Positions 1 through 8,099 of a DNA stretch of 57,249 nt are shown piece after piece (the stretch's first letter is position 1; every line of letters begins with the position of its first letter). Below the pieces are notes generated by a model. The model was given only the letters and a program-made list of their open reading frames with translations, had not been told where the DNA came from and did not search any database. Both the position numbers and the translations under genes were made by a program. Location: the NCBI GenBank assembly GCA_013298845.1, contig JAAFJN010000032.1:1-57249 (forward strand). Reading direction: 5' to 3'. Origin of the DNA: Chitinophagales bacterium (lineage in GTDB: Bacteria; Bacteroidota; Bacteroidia; Chitinophagales; Saprospiraceae).

Positions 1-17
1 CGACGCTCTTCCGATCT
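1..17. other. Illumina adapter remnant at contig end
   Basis: The first 17 bases match the 3' end of the Illumina TruSeq adapter (…CGACGCTCTTCCGATCT). They are not genomic. The true contig starts at about position 18, so the gene crossing this edge is cut by the assembly and not by biology. Confidence 0.95.
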
Positions 18-1188
18 GTTCAAATCTATTATTATATTCAAAGTCATTGTTTACGATATCATATCTTTTAGATGCCCTTATGTTGCTTATAAAAATGCTT
101 GAGAAGGAAGTCAAAGTTCCCGGCATATCTACTTTGAACTTGTTTTGGTGAATAAAAATACTTCTTACTTGTGTGAAATTTGGCGTACCCTGGTAATCAA
201 AAGTAATATGCCCAAAAAAAACTTCACCAATGAGGTTTATCATGTTATCATTCACAAAAGTGTTGTCAAAAATATCTATGTCTGTAACGGGCGATTGCCC
301 TGATACTCGGATAGAAACAGTCTGGTTGTTATAGAAATAATTCTCGCTTGCACTAACGGTTGAAGCAATGGCATGGATACCATAACGACATTCCAAAAAG
401 GTTGGAAGGCTTGTCACATTACCTAAGCCCACTTGCCGGACAGTAGAATTGTTTGCTAAAACGCCGTGGTTGTTATTTATAAATTTACAACGACTTATAT
501 CAACCCCGGAAGTATTGGCTTCAATCCCGGCATTCAATTTCTCAAAGGTATTCGTCAGACCCATTCCAATAACAGTGAAACAATTCTGGAGCCAAACCCC
601 TCGGAGCGTTCGACTCTCGTTATCATTAAGTTTTCCACTTTTACCCGTAAATCTATTAGAAGAAAACTGCTCAAAAAGGGGGTGGCCCCAACTCGTATTT
701 GGCGCAGGGCGGCACACTATACCATTAACGTTTTCAATAAAATCGTTATTGGAAATGAATAATTTGGCGGTGCCTTTTGTAATAATTGCATCATAGGCAT
801 CTTCAAGCGTAGAATTGGACAATACAAGCACTCCGCCAGGGGTCACATTTATACCATTCCACATGTTTTTACCACAGGCAAAAAGATGGGAACCTTTTAT
901 CGTCAACTGCACGTCATGAGGGATAGACAAGGATGCATTGAGATTAAATTTAAATGTGCAGTCCTCAAAAACTTGATTACTGTAGAATGTAAGATCTCCA
1001 CTGATTTCGATGCTTTTTCCTATACACGGGTTGGGAATCGGTGAAGAGGAAAAGGGTGTCACGATAATATCTGGTGAAAAATCATTGCAACTATTATCTT
1101 GTGTGGAGGCACGTGTTGAGTGCAAAAAGTACAAAAAAAGAAATAAAGCAATTTTCAGGATGCGTGGTGACAAGGAAATTGAGAACAT
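18..1188 (-). CDS. Exported right-handed beta-helix-like protein, 3'-truncated by contig end
   Basis: Reading the minus strand from the ATG at 1188 gives one open frame of about 390 codons that reaches the adapter without a stop. It begins with a hydrophobic signal peptide (residues about 10-28, ending near TRAST) and continues with many short segments of the type ISNNDFIEN, DISRCKFINNNHGVLANN and DIFDNTFVND. Such N-rich rungs with regular hydrophobic spacing are typical of parallel beta-helix (pectate-lyase-like or NosD-like) surface proteins of Bacteroidota, which often carry a T9SS C-terminal domain. That end would lie beyond the contig edge and cannot be seen. Substrate and function are unknown. 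The frame is certain; the fold is inferred from the repeat pattern alone. Confidence 0.75.
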
Positions 1189-1519
1189 AGAAAAAGATTT
1201 TTTTGATTGAGTAACAAGGGTGAATTCTATGGCAAATATATACATAAATTTCTCTCAACATACTTTTACCTGAAAAAAAATTTATTTACCAAGCCAATTC
1301 GTGCTACATCCGGTAAATGCCCGATAAATGTAAGAGACCAGTTTTCGTTTCATCAAGGCACGAGGTCGACCAAATAACTGGCGAACAACGGAGAAAAAGT
1401 AATTCCGTTTTTTTTCGCCATGCAGCAAAAAACGGAATTGAGAATAACCAAATTAACTACAAACCCAAAAAATATAAAAACTCATCACTCATCACTTTTC
1501 TCTCATCACTATTCACTAT
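1189..1519. other. Intergenic region of 331 bp
   Basis: This is an AT-rich spacer between two minus-strand genes. It holds a strong hairpin (1401-1439) and a CT-rich run (about 1480-1519) built of ACTCATCACT/CACTATTCACT-like words, similar to the run at 10478-10555. No coding potential is supported here; short open frames in it show no recognisable family. Confidence 0.6.
1401..1439 (-). terminator. Hairpin terminator after the hutH operon
   Basis: The arms AATTCCGTTTTTT (1401-1413) and AAAAAACGGAATT (1427-1439) are a perfect 13-bp inverted repeat with a 13-nt loop. It lies about 80 bp downstream of the stop of the 1520-1954 gene. The A/T-rich inner arms give a T-run on either strand, so it can act as an intrinsic terminator. 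Confidence 0.6.
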
Positions 1520-1954
1520 TCACTTCTTTCTTCTCGGTTGCGACCATTCTTCCCGCTCCGCAAAATTGACGATATTTTTCATCAAATTTACCATCGAAAG
1601 AAACACCAAAAAACCAAAGGTCACCACGAGGTAAATAAACTTGTACGACTCGGCTTCTCCGATGGGCACCCCCGACAACAGCCAGGCGGCAATACCAAAT
1701 GCGGCGGCCAAACCAATATAACTGTACATCGAAATTCCCCAATATTTGGCAAAACTATCCGATTGCAGGCTCGATAAACTATTGAACAACCCAAAAAACA
1801 ACAACAGGCCGGTGGCTACTGTCCACGGAAATAGTCGGTCCATTTCCATCAGGCCGGTTTTATCCAGCAAAAGTGCACCTCCCATAATGGAAAGCCCCGC
1901 TGCAAACACAAGAATCGCCTGCTTGGGAGGCGTAAGATTGGTTAAATCCATCAT
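1520..1954 (-). CDS. Four-helix membrane protein of unknown function
   Basis: This 144-residue protein has four hydrophobic segments (about residues 13-33, 42-62, 74-95 and 105-123) and a basic C-terminus ending QPRRKK. It is probably an inner-membrane protein with both ends in the cytoplasm. No family is recognised. Its ATG overlaps the stop of the upstream gene in the sequence ATGA (1951-1954), so it is the last gene of a three-gene operon with hutH, and translational coupling is likely. Nothing in it points to histidine metabolism. Confidence 0.75.
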   Translation of the reverse strand: MMDLTNLTPPKQAILVFAAGLSIMGGALLLDKTGLMEMDRLFPWTVATGLLLFFGLFNSLSSLQSDSFAKYWGISMYSYIGLAAAFGIAAWLLSGVPIGEAESYKFIYLVVTFGFLVFLSMVNLMKNIVNFAEREEWSQPRRKK

Positions 1955-2361
1955 AATATCATAACGCCTTGTTTGTCGAGAAAAGGAATATCGGTGAAAT
2001 GCATTTCGTCCAGACTACCCTGCACAAAAACGTATTTGCGATCGTATAAATAATCGTCGTGGGAAAAACTCACCCAAAACTCGTTGGCCAATTGAAATAA
2101 ATCTTTGGAAACGGGTTCAATTTTTATCAAATCCAACGGGCCTAAATATTCCCAAAAATGGCGGAATGTGGCCGTTTGGCGTTTTTCACCGTCAATTTCG
2201 CCGTAGCCCCTCGAATTAACGAGCACCGATTTAATCGGCTCGTCTTTAAAGTTGATTAAATAGGCGTCCCAAAACAAATCATGATCTTCTTCTTCGGGTG
2301 AACGCGGCACCAAAGCAACCGCCACGTCTTCCACCTTTCGGATGTCTATATCTTTTTTCAT
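1951..2361 (-). CDS. Conserved hypothetical protein in the hutH operon
   Basis: This 136-residue soluble acidic protein lacks a signal peptide or membrane segment. It contains aromatic-rich stretches (DLFWDAYLINF, FRHFWEYLGP, FWVSFSHDDYLYDRKYVF) suggesting a small alpha/beta fold. It is reminiscent of uncharacterised Bacteroidota proteins but no domain is named with confidence. The gene overlaps the stop of hutH by ATGA (2358-2361) and its own stop overlaps the next start in the same way, so all three are likely co-translated. Confidence 0.75.
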   Translation of the reverse strand: MKKDIDIRKVEDVAVALVPRSPEEEDHDLFWDAYLINFKDEPIKSVLVNSRGYGEIDGEKRQTATFRHFWEYLGPLDLIKIEPVSKDLFQLANEFWVSFSHDDYLYDRKYVFVQGSLDEMHFTDIPFLDKQGVMIL

Positions 2362-3866
2362 ATTTCCAAAACAGATGTTCCCTTGAATTGTTGCGCAGTG
2401 CGCAAAAACGCAATTGTATTTTCAATATCGTTGTGAATAATTCGGTCAACGGTCAATTTGGGCACCACTTCCCGGTAAGCGGCTTTTACGGCTTCGACCA
2501 ATGGCGCCGACGTGAGCGGTTGCCGAAACTCCAAACCCTGCATGGCCGTCATGAGTTCGATGGCCAACAAACGCTCCAGATTTTGCACCACGCGGTACAA
2601 TTTGGTACCCGCGTTGGCGGCCATACTCACGTGGTCTTCCTGCCCGTTGCAACTCACAATGCTGTCCACCGAAGCGGGCATACACAACGTTTTATTTTGG
2701 TTAACGATACCCGCAGCCGTGTATTGGGCAATCATTAAACCGGAGTGCAAACCCGGATCGGGCGTTAAAAACGGCGGTAAACCGCGTTGCCCGGAAATCA
2801 GTTGATACACCCGGCGCTCCGAAATACTGCCCAATTCGGACAAGGCAATGGCCAAAAAATCGAGGGCCAGGGCAATCGGCTGGGCGTGAAAATTACCCCC
2901 CGAAACAATCAAATCATCGTCGGGGAACAGGTTGGGGTTATCGGTAACGGCGTTTATTTCGGTTTCTAATACCCCTTCCACGTAATGCAGCGTATCTAAA
3001 GACGCACCGTGTACCTGCGGCACGCACCGGAAGGCATACGGGTCCTGAACGCTGTTTTTTTCGGTGGCGCTGATGGGGCTGTTTTCCAAAATGGCGCGCA
3101 GCGTTTGCGCCGTTTTTACCTGTCCCCGGTGCGGGCGCACGGCGTGAATGCGTGGATCAAGCGGCGAAAGGCGACAATTAAAGGCATCGTAACCGGCAGC
3201 GGCGTTGAACTGCGCTACCCGCGCCAAAAGGCGCGATTCGAGTACCGCCCACACCCCGTAAGCCGTGGAAAACTGGGTGCCGTTGAGCAAGGCCAGGGCT
3301 TCTTTGGCCTGAAAACGCAGGGGGTTCCAGCCTTTGGTTTTGAGGGCAATATCGGCGCGTTGGCGGTGACCGTCGCACCAAACGTACCCTTCCCCGATGA
3401 GTGGCAGGCTGAGGTGCGCCAAAGGGGCCAAATCGCCCGATGCGCCCAGCGAACCCAACTGGAATACTTCCGGGAGCATATCGCAATTGTACATATCCAC
3501 GAGGCGTTGCACCACTTCGAGGCGAACGCCCGAATTACCGTACGCGAGACTTTGTATTTTGAGAAACAGCATAATGCGCACCACGTCGTTGGGCACCGCA
3601 TCGCCGGTACCGGCCGCGTGCGACACCACGAGGTTATACTGCAAATCTTCGATGTCGTTTTTGGAAATGGCAACGTTGCACAGGGAACCAAATCCCGTGT
3701 TGATACCGTAGTACAATTCATCGCCGGAGGCAATTTTTTGTTCTAAATACTCTCGGCATCGGGTGATGTTGTGTTGGGCTTCGTCGGAGAGCGCTAATGG
3801 CTGTTTTTCCGAAAAAATGTGCGCTAATTGGTCAAAAGAAAGGTGGTCAGGACTAATGTGGTGCAT
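2358..3866 (-). CDS. hutH: Histidine ammonia-lyase
   Basis: The enzyme deaminates L-histidine to urocanate, the first step of histidine degradation, in the cytoplasm. At 502 residues it has the usual family length. The ASG triad that cyclises into the MIO electrophile is at residues 142-144 within GSLGASGDLAPLAHLS. The N-terminal YGINTGFG signature (residues 53-60) and the central and C-terminal GNFHAQP and QEDHVSMA motifs are present. The ATG at 3866 gives the expected N-terminus. No hutU, hutI or hutG is nearby; the two following genes are uncharacterised. An aromatic (Phe/Tyr) ammonia-lyase is the alternative, but the motifs fit HutH well. Confidence 0.95.
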   Translation of the reverse strand: MHHISPDHLSFDQLAHIFSEKQPLALSDEAQHNITRCREYLEQKIASGDELYYGINTGFGSLCNVAISKNDIEDLQYNLVVSHAAGTGDAVPNDVVRIMLFLKIQSLAYGNSGVRLEVVQRLVDMYNCDMLPEVFQLGSLGASGDLAPLAHLSLPLIGEGYVWCDGHRQRADIALKTKGWNPLRFQAKEALALLNGTQFSTAYGVWAVLESRLLARVAQFNAAAGYDAFNCRLSPLDPRIHAVRPHRGQVKTAQTLRAILENSPISATEKNSVQDPYAFRCVPQVHGASLDTLHYVEGVLETEINAVTDNPNLFPDDDLIVSGGNFHAQPIALALDFLAIALSELGSISERRVYQLISGQRGLPPFLTPDPGLHSGLMIAQYTAAGIVNQNKTLCMPASVDSIVSCNGQEDHVSMAANAGTKLYRVVQNLERLLAIELMTAMQGLEFRQPLTSAPLVEAVKAAYREVVPKLTVDRIIHNDIENTIAFLRTAQQFKGTSVLEI

Positions 3867-4020
3867 TTACGAGACGTATAAATGTGGCTAAAGGATAGGC
3901 AGGGCATTTGGGGGTTTGGGCATAAATACGCGCAATTGTATTTTATTTGACGAAAACAATATTTTACCCAACCAAAAGGCGTGAATGTTGTTAGAAAAGG
4001 CTTAACAACATTCGCGCCAC

Positions 4021-4260
4021 ATGTTCAAATTTCCTCAGTTCGCCATTGGTATTACCACGTTGGCCTTTTTGGCGGCCATTTTGTTTTTATCCCAAAAGCA
4101 TCCGTTTGAAGCCGTTGGGTTTGTATTTTTCGTGGGGCCGCTCCTGCTCATTTGGATGGCTATTAGCATTTTTAAAGACCCCAAAGGTGCATCGGTGCCG
4201 CCTTTGAACGAAAAAGAGTGGAGTTACCAGGATACTTCGGATATTAAACCCGTTGAATAA
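4021..4260 (+). CDS. Small two-helix membrane protein
   Basis: This 79-residue protein has two hydrophobic segments (about residues 7-24 and 32-50) and an acidic soluble tail ending in DTSDIKPVE. The ATG at 4021 is the only sensible start. No family is recognised. It stands alone between divergent hutH and convergent der. Its stop codon lies at the edge of a degenerate repeat/hairpin (4258-4309). Confidence 0.6.
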   Translation: MFKFPQFAIGITTLAFLAAILFLSQKHPFEAVGFVFFVGPLLLIWMAISIFKDPKGASVPPLNEKEWSYQDTSDIKPVE

Positions 4261-4309
4261 GGCTGTTTTATAAGCAGATACTTGATCGCATTTCTCCTAA
4301 GAAAGCCTT
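4258..4309. repeat. Degenerate copy of the GAGGCTGTCT-type repeat, probable bidirectional terminator
   Basis: The segment AGGCTGTTTTATAAGCAGAT closely matches the terminal repeat of the element at 48064-48173 and of the copies near 55.3 kb. Here the interior is nearly gone. AAGGCT (4259-4264) and AGCCTT (4304-4309) can pair, placing a hairpin exactly between the converging 79-residue gene and der. Confidence 0.45.
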
Positions 4310-5613
4310 TACTTGAGCCGCATGTACAACTCGATGGGTACCCCGGAGAAATTGTACTGTTTGCGCAATTGGTTTTCCAAATATTGCTTGTACGAATCGC
4401 GTACCCAATTCGGGTTGTTCACAAAATACGCGAACGACGGGAAATTGGTGGGCAACTGCGTAATGTATTTGAATTTGGGGTAACGGCCTTTCACCGACGG
4501 CGGCGGATAAGCATCCACCACGCTCGACATAAACTCGTTGAGTTCCGACGTTTTGATTTTGCGCTGGCGGTTTTCGTACACCTGCAACGCCACCTCAATG
4601 GCGTCGAAAATACGTTGGCGTTCGTACACCGAAATAAACACCACCGGTACGTCATCAAACGGTTGGAGGCGTTTTTTAATCACCGCTTCGTAATCGCGCA
4701 GGGTATTGGTTTGTTTATCTTCCACCAAATCCCATTTATTCACCAAAATCACTAAGCCTTTGTGCCGTTTTTGGGCCAAACTAAAAATGGCCAAATCCTG
4801 CGCTTCAATTCCCTGCGAGGCATCGAGCACCAGAATACACACGTCGGCATCTTCCAGGGCTTTGATGGCGCGCATCACCGAATAAAACTCCAGGTCTTCT
4901 TCGACTTTGGCTTTTTTGCGAATCCCGGCGGTATCAATCAGGATAAATTCTTTACCAAATTTGTTGTACACCGAGTGAATCGGGTCGCGGGTGGTACCGG
5001 CAATGGGCGTTACAATATTGCGATCTTCGCCCAAAAGGGTATTGACCAACGAAGATTTACCCACGTTGGGGCGGCCGATAATGGCAAATTTGGGCAACGG
5101 TGTTTCGAGGGGATCTTCGTTGATCACGTGCTCGATAACCGCGTCGAGCAAATCGCCCGTACCGCTGCCACTGATGGACGCAATAAAAAACACCTGCTCG
5201 AAGCCCATGGCGTAAAATTCGTTGGCCTCCAGGAGGTTACTAAAATTATCTACCTTGTTCACCACCAAAAAGACGGGCTTTTTGGACCGCCGCAGCAGTC
5301 GCCCCATGTCATCGTCGAGGTCGGTAATACCCGTTTGGGCATCCACCATAAACAAAATGACGGCGGCTTCTGCCACAGCGAGGCGTACCTGCTTGGCAAT
5401 TTCTTCTTCGAAAACATCTCCGGTGGCAGCGACGAAACCGCCGGTATCTACTACTGTAAAGCGTTTACCGCCCCACTCACAGAAACCGTATTTCCGATCA
5501 CGCGTTACACCTGAAAAGTCATCAGTAATCGCGTCGCGGCTACCGACGAGGCGATTATAAAATGTGGATTTACCCACGTTGGGGCGGCCTACTATGGCAA
5601 CTACATTACTCAT
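4309..5613 (-). CDS. der: Ribosome biogenesis GTPase Der (EngA)
   Basis: Der is an essential GTPase with two tandem G domains that acts in late assembly of the 50S ribosomal subunit. P-loops GRPNVGKS occur at residues 9-16 and 180-187. DTGG and DTAG switch-II motifs and NKVD/NKWD G4 motifs are present in both domains. The C-terminal KH-like domain (about residues 350-434) is complete and ends in PIELYMRLK. At 434 residues it matches the family. It is transcribed alone on the minus strand, and a CAAAGGTA box upstream (5675-5682) is a good promoter candidate. Confidence 0.97.
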   Translation of the reverse strand: MSNVVAIVGRPNVGKSTFYNRLVGSRDAITDDFSGVTRDRKYGFCEWGGKRFTVVDTGGFVAATGDVFEEEIAKQVRLAVAEAAVILFMVDAQTGITDLDDDMGRLLRRSKKPVFLVVNKVDNFSNLLEANEFYAMGFEQVFFIASISGSGTGDLLDAVIEHVINEDPLETPLPKFAIIGRPNVGKSSLVNTLLGEDRNIVTPIAGTTRDPIHSVYNKFGKEFILIDTAGIRKKAKVEEDLEFYSVMRAIKALEDADVCILVLDASQGIEAQDLAIFSLAQKRHKGLVILVNKWDLVEDKQTNTLRDYEAVIKKRLQPFDDVPVVFISVYERQRIFDAIEVALQVYENRQRKIKTSELNEFMSSVVDAYPPPSVKGRYPKFKYITQLPTNFPSFAYFVNNPNWVRDSYKQYLENQLRKQYNFSGVPIELYMRLK

Positions 5614-5674
5614 AAAATAAAAAATGTGTAGGGCAGATGGTTGTTTTTAAAAAGACAATTCTAATTTTGCGGCA

Positions 5675-5682
5675 CAAAGGTA
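5675..5682 (-). promoter_or_regulatory. Candidate -7 promoter box for der
   Basis: On the minus strand this reads TACCTTTG, matching the Bacteroidota -7 consensus TAnnTTTG. It is about 60 bp upstream of the der ATG. No clear -33 TTTG was found at the usual spacing. Confidence 0.5.
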
Positions 5683-5773
5683 TGCAAAAAGCGCGGGAAA
5701 AGACTTGCGATTTTGCATTTTCAGAAAACAATGCAAGTGCCACCCCGCATTGCGAGTGAAAAATATTTCTTTT

Positions 5774-6700
5774 ATGCAGAAAATCATCTACCGAGATCTG
5801 AACGTTACGATATTCCAAAGCGCCCTGTTCCAAACGAATTCAACGGTCATTCTCACCGACGATGCCGTTCTTGTGGTTGATCCGGCCTGGCTCCCCGACG
5901 AAGTTTTGGCCATCCAACAGTATGCCGAGAGTATTCGCGGCAGACGGCACCTCTTTTTAGTCTATACGCACTCCGATTATGACCATATTATTGGTCACGG
6001 CGCGTTCCGGCCCGATAAGGTATTTGCCACCAAAGCATTTGCCGACCGGGGCGACGGCGAGGATATCCTTGATCAAATCGTTGATTTTGACCAAAAATAC
6101 TACATTAATCGCCCTTACGAACTCGAATATCCGCAACCGGATTACCAGGTTTTTAAAGATGGCGTGCAGTACCGCCACGGCCGTACCCGTCTGGCATTTT
6201 ACACCGCGCCGGGGCATACCGCCGACAGTATGTTTATGGTCGTGTGGCAATTGGGGCTGTGCATTGCCGGTGATTACCTCTGCTCCACCGAGTTTCCGTT
6301 TATTTTTCACAGTAGCGTGGAGTACGAAAACACCCTGAACAAACTGCCCCATATCCACGACCGAAACTGGTTTACCCGCTTGGTTCCCGGCCACGGTCGC
6401 CCCGCGCTCACGCTCAACGACTGGTCGCGCCGCCGCATCGAAGCACTGGCGTATATTTATTCGGTGCGCGAAAGTATTGCCACTGGCGCGCCCTTCGACG
6501 AAAGTTCGTTGTGGGAACGGTACCATTACCCCCGCATTCAGCAATATTACCACCGCAACAACGTCAAACTCATGACCCGCGAATACGAAGAGGGCCTCTG
6601 GACCTGGGATAAAGAAATGTCGCTCGATTTATTCCAACGCAAAAAAGCAAAGTTGCAGGAACCCGAAGTGAACGCAGAGGATGATATTGATGATGAATAA
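5774..6700 (+). CDS. MBL-fold metallo-hydrolase with a variant metal motif
   Basis: This 308-residue protein has the metallo-beta-lactamase fold layout: a strand-rich start with TDDAVLVVDPAW, the metal motif region VYTHSDYDHIIGH (HSDYDH at residues 66-71), APGHTADSM, AGDYL, and VPGHGRP. The second histidine of the usual HxHxDH is aspartate here, so metal binding may differ from the textbook di-zinc site. The ATG at 5774 is preferred to the one 23 codons upstream because homology-like sequence starts with MQKIIYRDLNVTIFQ. It opens a plus-strand operon with a GNAT acetyltransferase (24 bp gap) and a second MBL-fold protein. The substrate is not predictable. Confidence 0.8.
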   Translation: MQKIIYRDLNVTIFQSALFQTNSTVILTDDAVLVVDPAWLPDEVLAIQQYAESIRGRRHLFLVYTHSDYDHIIGHGAFRPDKVFATKAFADRGDGEDILDQIVDFDQKYYINRPYELEYPQPDYQVFKDGVQYRHGRTRLAFYTAPGHTADSMFMVVWQLGLCIAGDYLCSTEFPFIFHSSVEYENTLNKLPHIHDRNWFTRLVPGHGRPALTLNDWSRRRIEALAYIYSVRESIATGAPFDESSLWERYHYPRIQQYYHRNNVKLMTREYEEGLWTWDKEMSLDLFQRKKAKLQEPEVNAEDDIDDE

Positions 6701-6724
6701 TTACTTCTAAAAATTTACTAAAAC

Positions 6725-7237
6725 ATGCTAAAAACCAAACGTATGTTTCTCATGCCGGCCACCGCCAAAATGCTGGATGCCGCCGCCGAACAAAACTGGG
6801 ACGCGCTGGCCGATTTACTCGGCGGCGTAAGCGTTGATGCCAACTGGACCCAATTCCCCGAATCCTTCGCGTACGTGCGCGAGCACCTGCAACAACACCC
6901 CGACGAAAAAAACTGGTGGAACTACTTTATTGTGGTGGGAAAAGATGCCCGACTGGCGGGCAATTGCGGCTACAAAGGCAAACCCTCGCCCGAAGGCACC
7001 GTCGAAATTGGGTACGAAATTACCGAACGTTACCAAAAACAAGGCTTAGGCACCGAAGTGGCGGAGGTACTGCTGCGCCACGCGTTTAAATTTGCCGAAG
7101 TAAAAGCGGTTGTAGCCCATACTTTGCCGGAAGAAAATGCCTCCACGCAAATTTTACGAAAAAACGGATTTTCCCTCGTCGGCGTGGTGCAAGATGATAC
7201 CGATGGCACCATTTGGCGTTGGCAAAAGAAAAAATAA
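6725..7237 (+). CDS. GNAT-family N-acetyltransferase (RimJ/RimL-like)
   Basis: This 170-residue protein transfers acetyl from acetyl-CoA to an amine, either a small molecule or a protein N-terminus. It has the RimJ/L arrangement: a start of the form LKTKRMFLMPAT, a central IGYEITERYQKQGLGTEVAE acetyl-CoA-binding segment (Q/RxxGxG motif), and NASTQILRKNGFSLVG near the C-terminus. It lies between two MBL-fold hydrolases, 24 bp after the first and 7 bp before the second, which implies co-transcription. Substrate unknown. Confidence 0.88.
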   Translation: MLKTKRMFLMPATAKMLDAAAEQNWDALADLLGGVSVDANWTQFPESFAYVREHLQQHPDEKNWWNYFIVVGKDARLAGNCGYKGKPSPEGTVEIGYEITERYQKQGLGTEVAEVLLRHAFKFAEVKAVVAHTLPEENASTQILRKNGFSLVGVVQDDTDGTIWRWQKKK

Positions 7238-7244
7238 ACGACAC

Positions 7245-8099
7245 ATGTTAAAAATCACCCCCATTTTTTCGGGCACTTTAGAACTCGACGGCGGTGCCAT
7301 GTTCGGCGTGGTACCCAAGCGCCTTTGGGCCAAACTCAATCCGCCCGATGCCAATAACATGTGCACCTGGGCTTTGCGCAACCTGCTCGTGCAATCGCCC
7401 GACGGCCGCAACGTACTCATTGACACGGGCATGGGCAACAAACAGGACGACAAGTTCCGCGCCCATTTTATGCCCCAAAACGAAGGTGCGCTGTTTGAGT
7501 CGTTGGCCGCCGCCGGTCTCGCTCCGGAGGACATCACCGATGTGTTTTTGACCCACCTGCACTTCGACCACTGCGGCGGTGCTTTGTGGAAAAACGAAAC
7601 GACGGGTGAAATAGCACCTTCGTTTCCCAATGCCCGTTATTGGAGCAACGAAGTGCATTACCAATGGGCCATGCACCCCAACGAACGCGAACGGGCTTCT
7701 TTTTTAAAGGAAAATTTTGTGCCGTTGCGGGAAAAAGGCTTGCTGCATTTTGTACCCGTGGAACAAAACGTGGAATTTTTGCCCGGTTTTAGGGTACGTT
7801 TCTACTACGGCCACACCGAGGCGCTCATGGCACCCGTGTTGGATACCCCATTTGGCACGGTGGTCTATTGCGCCGATGCACTACCCTCTCAGTGGCATAT
7901 CGGGATGCCTTACGTGATGGCCTACGACGTGCGGCCGCTGGTAACGCTCGAAGAAAAAGGGCAGTTGTTGGGCGATGCCGCCGCCGAGGGGCATATTTTG
8001 TTTCTGGAACATGACCCGGTGGCCGAATGCGCAACGGTGAAAAAAGATGAAAAAGGGCGGATTGTGGTTGACAAAGTGGGTTTTTTGAAAGATTCCTAA
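7245..8099 (+). CDS. MBL-fold metallo-hydrolase
   Basis: This 284-residue protein has the canonical metal motif HLHFDH within VFLTHLHFDHCGG, a second-shell YYGHTEA, CADALP, and a C-terminal LEHDP. These are the ligand positions of the quorum-quenching/Zn-hydrolase-like MBL subgroup. The ATG at 7245 is 7 bp after the GNAT stop; the frame extends further upstream but that part overlaps the acetyltransferase and is not homologous. The stop TAA (8097-8099) overlaps the stop codon of the converging gene. Cytoplasmic; no signal peptide. Substrate unknown. Confidence 0.88.
   Translation: MLKITPIFSGTLELDGGAMFGVVPKRLWAKLNPPDANNMCTWALRNLLVQSPDGRNVLIDTGMGNKQDDKFRAHFMPQNEGALFESLAAAGLAPEDITDVFLTHLHFDHCGGALWKNETTGEIAPSFPNARYWSNEVHYQWAMHPNERERASFLKENFVPLREKGLLHFVPVEQNVEFLPGFRVRFYYGHTEALMAPVLDTPFGTVVYCADALPSQWHIGMPYVMAYDVRPLVTLEEKGQLLGDAAAEGHILFLEHDPVAECATVKKDEKGRIVVDKVGFLKDS

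Noticed and set aside
3009-3746. Long open frame (245 codons) on the plus strand opposite hutH
   Set aside because: It lies entirely antisense to a well-supported enzyme gene, has no recognisable motif, and is explained by the GC-biased codons of hutH.
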